Shown here piece by piece: positions 61,574 through 64,000 of a stretch of 64,000 bases of DNA (position 1 is the first letter of the stretch; every line of letters starts with the position of its first letter). The position numbers and the translations under genes were made by a program. The stretch is from Tectiglobus sp965223355 (GTDB taxonomy: Bacteria > Pseudomonadota > Alphaproteobacteria > Rhizobiales > Hyphomicrobiaceae): positions 3,658,001 to 3,722,000 of the forward strand of contig CBDCWE010000003.1 of the NCBI GenBank assembly GCA_965223355.1. The letters are read 5' to 3'. Under the pieces are notes generated by a model, which ran no database searches, was not told the origin of the DNA, and saw only the letters and a list, made by a program, of their open reading frames with translations.

Positions 61574-62813
61574 TGTTCCGCCTTTTTTAAACTGGCGGGT
61601 TGCGTTTGTTGGCGAACAGTGATTCTTCGGTTGTCATCAACGATGGTAGGGGGACGTCAGAATGGCCAATAAGAGACACATTGTCGAGTTGTCAGGCGAT
61701 GAGCGCGCGCGCTTGAGCGCAATGATCACCAAGGGCAAGTGTTCGGCGCAGGCAAACCTTAAAGCGCGGATCTTGCTGAAGGCGGATCAGGGCCCGAGTG
61801 GTGAAGGCTTATGCGACACTGCGATTTGTGAGGCGCTTGAGACCAATGTCAGAATGGTCGAGCGGGTGCGCCAGAAGTGCGTCCTCGAAGGGCTCGAGGC
61901 GGTGTTTAGGCGCAAGCAACGTGAGACCCCGCCGAGACAACCGATCTTTGACGGCGAGGCTGAAGCCAGGCTCATTGCCCTGGCTTGCTCAGAGCCGCCT
62001 GAAGGGTGTGCACAATGGACGATCCGTCTGCTCGCCGACAAGGTCGTCGAACTTGGCATCGTCGAGACGGTGCATCACAACACGGTCGCGCGGACGCTTA
62101 AAAAAACGAACTCAAGCCGCACCGCAGCAAATATTGGGTGATCCCGCCGAGCCAAAACGCCGCCTTCGTTGCCGCTATGGAAAACGTGCTCGCCGTTTAT
62201 ACCCGCTCGCATGATCCCAGCCGACCGCTGGTCTGTCTGGATGAGACCAGCAAACAGCTCGTTGCCGAAACACGCACGCCGATCCCGATGGCGCCGGGCC
62301 GGCCAGTGCGCTATGATTATGAGTATCGCCGGGCCGGCGTCGCCAACCTGTTCATGGGCTTTGCGCCGCTCGAAGGCTGGCGCCATGTCAAAATCACGGA
62401 CCGGCGCACCAGTATCGACTACGCGCATTTTCTGTGTGACTTGAGCGATCAGCACTTTGCCGAGGCGGAAAAGATCGTCCTTGTCCAGGATAACCTGTCA
62501 ACCCACACCCATTCCGCGCTCTACGAAGCTTTCCCACCTGACCAAGCCCGCCGGCTGGTCGAGCGTTTCGAGTGGCATTATACACCCAGGCATGGCAGCT
62601 GGCTCAACATGGCCGAAGCCGAACTGTCCGTCCTTGCGCGCCAGTGCCTTAACCGGCGCATTCACGATAAGGTTTCACTGGAAGCGAAAGTTGAGCGCTG
62701 GCAACGACACCGCAACAACCGCGCCCAAACCGCCAATTGGCGCTTCACCACCGAAGACGCGCGAATTAAACTCAAACGCCTGTACCCGACAATTTAGGTG
62801 AGTCGGAGCACTA
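61571..62813 (+). mobile_element. IS630-family insertion sequence
   Basis: A complete element of about 1.24 kb with a DDE transposase. Ends are imperfect inverted repeats (TAGTGTTCCG on the left; TAGTGCTCCG when the right end is read inward), flanked by TA at 61571-61572 and 62812-62813. The empty site would read CTAG, a target known for IS630. It sits at the lipoprotein stop codon. Confidence 0.88.
61662..62797 (+). CDS. IS630-family transposase, probably made by -1 ribosomal frameshifting
   Basis: Two frames together encode one DDE transposase. The first (61662-62141) holds the N-terminal helix-turn-helix region. The second (from GTG 62138) holds the DDE core: CLDETSKQL, LVQDNLSTH and WHYTPRHGSWLNMAEAELSVL. 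The frames meet at seven A bases (62100-62106). Reading ...CTT AAA AAA and then slipping back one base gives NELKPHRSKYWVIPPS, the usual IS630 sequence. So a programmed -1 shift is likely, not decay. Confidence 0.88.
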
Positions 62814-62840
62814 GTCAGAGGGCGACAGGTGCGCGACGAG

Positions 62841-63827
62841 ATGATGCAAGCGGTGGTTTGTAGCGCGCTGTCGGATGACCTTGCAGCGGTTCGGGTCGAG
62901 GCCGTGGCGCGGCCCCGGTTGCGGCCGGCTCATGTGCTGGTGGACGTTGCCGCCGCCAGTATCAACTTCCCCGACATTCTGATGTGCCGGGGGCTCTATC
63001 AGCATCGCCCCGCGCTGCCGTTTGTTCCGGGCATGAACGTTGCCGGAACCATTGCGGCGATCGGCGCCGATGTCAGTGGATTTGCAATCGGCGACCGTGT
63101 GGCGGGCGCGCTGCGCACGGGCGCATTTGCCGAGTTGGCGCAGCTGCCGGCCAGCGCCGCCCAGATCGTGCCCGAGGCGATGAGCCTGGACCAGGCCGCC
63201 GCCTACCCGTCCGCCTATCTGACGGCCTACGTCTCGCTGGTCCGCCGCGCCAACCTGCAACCCGGCGAGACGGTGCTTGTGCACGGCGGCGCCGGCGGTG
63301 TCGGACTTGCCGCAGTCGATCTGGCAAAGGCGTTGGGCGCAGACGTCATTGCGACCGCCTCGAGCGCGGCCAAGCGCGCATTCCTGCGCGATTACGGGGC
63401 TGATCACGTCCTCGACCCGGGCATACCGTTCAGGGACGCCGTCAAGGACCTGACCGGTGGGCGCGGCGCAGATGTCATCTTCGATCCGGTTGGCGGCGAC
63501 ATCTTCGACCAGTCAACCAGGTGTATCGCCTTTGACGGCCGCCTGCTGGTCATTGGTTTCACGTCGGGACGCATTGCCAACATTGCAACCAACATTCCGC
63601 TGATCAAGGGGTTCTCGGTGGTCGGTGTGCGGGCCGGCGAATATGGCCGCCGCTTTCCCGAACGCGGCCGGCAAAACGTCGCCGCCATCTGGACACTCGC
63701 GCGCGAGGGCAGGGTCCGGCCACACGTTCACGCGACCTTGCCGTTGCACGAATTCAAGCGCGGCTTTGCGATGCTGACCAACCGCGAAGCGATCGGCAAA
63801 GTGGTGCTCAGACCGCAGCCAGCTTAG
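62841..63827 (+). CDS. NADPH:quinone oxidoreductase family protein (MDR)
   Basis: A ~328-residue medium-chain reductase of the quinone oxidoreductase/zeta-crystallin type, lacking the catalytic zinc ligands of alcohol dehydrogenases. It has INFPDILMCRGLYQHRP, FVPGMNVAGTI, the NADP site VHGGAGGVGLAAVDLAKALGA, and GADVIFDPVGG. The start is uncertain: ATG 62841 or 62844 fits the family, GTG 62829 is also open. It lies 28 bases after the IS630 element, so its own promoter may have been affected. Confidence 0.87.
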   Translation: MMQAVVCSALSDDLAAVRVEAVARPRLRPAHVLVDVAAASINFPDILMCRGLYQHRPALPFVPGMNVAGTIAAIGADVSGFAIGDRVAGALRTGAFAELAQLPASAAQIVPEAMSLDQAAAYPSAYLTAYVSLVRRANLQPGETVLVHGGAGGVGLAAVDLAKALGADVIATASSAAKRAFLRDYGADHVLDPGIPFRDAVKDLTGGRGADVIFDPVGGDIFDQSTRCIAFDGRLLVIGFTSGRIANIATNIPLIKGFSVVGVRAGEYGRRFPERGRQNVAAIWTLAREGRVRPHVHATLPLHEFKRGFAMLTNREAIGKVVLRPQPA

Positions 63828-63845
63828 GGAGCCACTAAACAAGTC

Positions 63846-63958
63846 TCAGGTTTCCAAAGGGCAGCGCCCTTAACATATCGCCGCCAAGCGGCGATCGTTG
63901 AGGGGCTTTCAGCCCCTCAAACTCCCCGACCAGGGGATCGGTCCCCTGGACCCCAATC
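63846..63958 (-). repeat. Multi-hairpin 3'-end repeat, copy 7 (complete, reversed)
   Basis: All five hairpins are present in reverse order (CCAAAGGGC..GCGCCC, GCCCTTAAC, ATCGCCGCC..GGCGAT, GAGGGGCTTTCAGCCCCTC, CCAGGGGATCGGTCCCCTGG). It begins about 19 bases after the quinone oxidoreductase-like stop. Confidence 0.85.
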
Positions 63959-64000
63959 CGTTCAGAAGTCGGCAACTTTGATCCGCCGTCGCTTACGACA

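Noticed and set aside
61662..62141. Transposase interpreted as inactivated by a frameshift
   Set aside because: The seven-A slip site and intact DDE residues fit programmed frameshifting of IS630 better than decay.

Overview
This GC-rich window looks like chromosomal DNA of an alphaproteobacterium, probably Rhodospirillales-like. The evidence is gene order and gene type: purC-purS-purQ-purL followed by a BolA protein and a CGFS glutaredoxin, an ispH-thrB-rnhA block, a CobN-type cobalamin cluster, and a GTTC-N7-GTTC LexA box of the alphaproteobacterial type. The species cannot be fixed from the sequence alone.

Layout. 0-5 kb: end of purC, purSQL, bolA-like, grxD. 5-13 kb: a PqiA-like membrane protein, a Pro/Gln-rich membrane protein, a glycosyltransferase pair of the arsenosugar type (TIGR04282/TIGR04283), a spore-photoproduct-lyase-like radical SAM protein, RNase HII and an IclR regulator. 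13-38 kb: about 25 kb of cobalamin (B12) genes on both strands. Nucleotide-loop genes (ribazole phosphatase, cobU, cobS, cobT) lie leftward. A cobalamin riboswitch then heads hupE-bluB-cobW-DUF1289 fusion-cobN-cobO-cobQ. Next come cobD and a cobC aminotransferase with an internal deletion, then a small HPGH protein, cbiX-cobH-cobL-cobI-cbiG/cobJ-cobM, cobK and cbiD on the other strand, and cobA-cobB. 38-40.5 kb: a glycosyltransferase and a tandem array of ~159-bp units. 40.5-48.6 kb: probable catabolic genes (E1 alpha/beta dehydrogenase, SDR, MDR, cupin dioxygenase, crotonase, amidohydrolase, fumarase/aspartase-family lyase). 48.8-53 kb: tRNA-Arg(UCG), an M50 protease and transporters. 53-58 kb: a three-gene 2-oxoacid oxidoreductase operon whose FAD/Fe-S gene carries a frameshift. 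58-61.6 kb: rnhA, thrB, ispH and a lipoprotein. 61.6-64 kb: an IS630 element and a quinone-oxidoreductase-like gene.

The cobalamin genes cover most steps from uroporphyrinogen III to the coenzyme, but as a mixture. CbiX, CbiD and CbiG are typical of the early-cobalt pathway, while CobN is typical of the late-cobalt pathway. No CobG/CobZ, CobF or cobaltochelatase small subunit is visible here. The L-threonine-phosphate decarboxylase gene has lost its catalytic centre.

The strongest non-coding signals are repeats. (1) A ~139-bp CTAG-bounded, MITE-like palindromic element occurs in one full-length copy at each of two sites, plus a truncated copy and a fragment; both stem differences between copies are compensated on the opposite arm. 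(2) A multi-hairpin element occurs seven times, always just after the 3' end of a plus-strand gene. (3) A ~159-bp tandem array supplies the last codons of an E1-beta gene. Several gene ends and starts also carry 10-36-bp tandem duplications.
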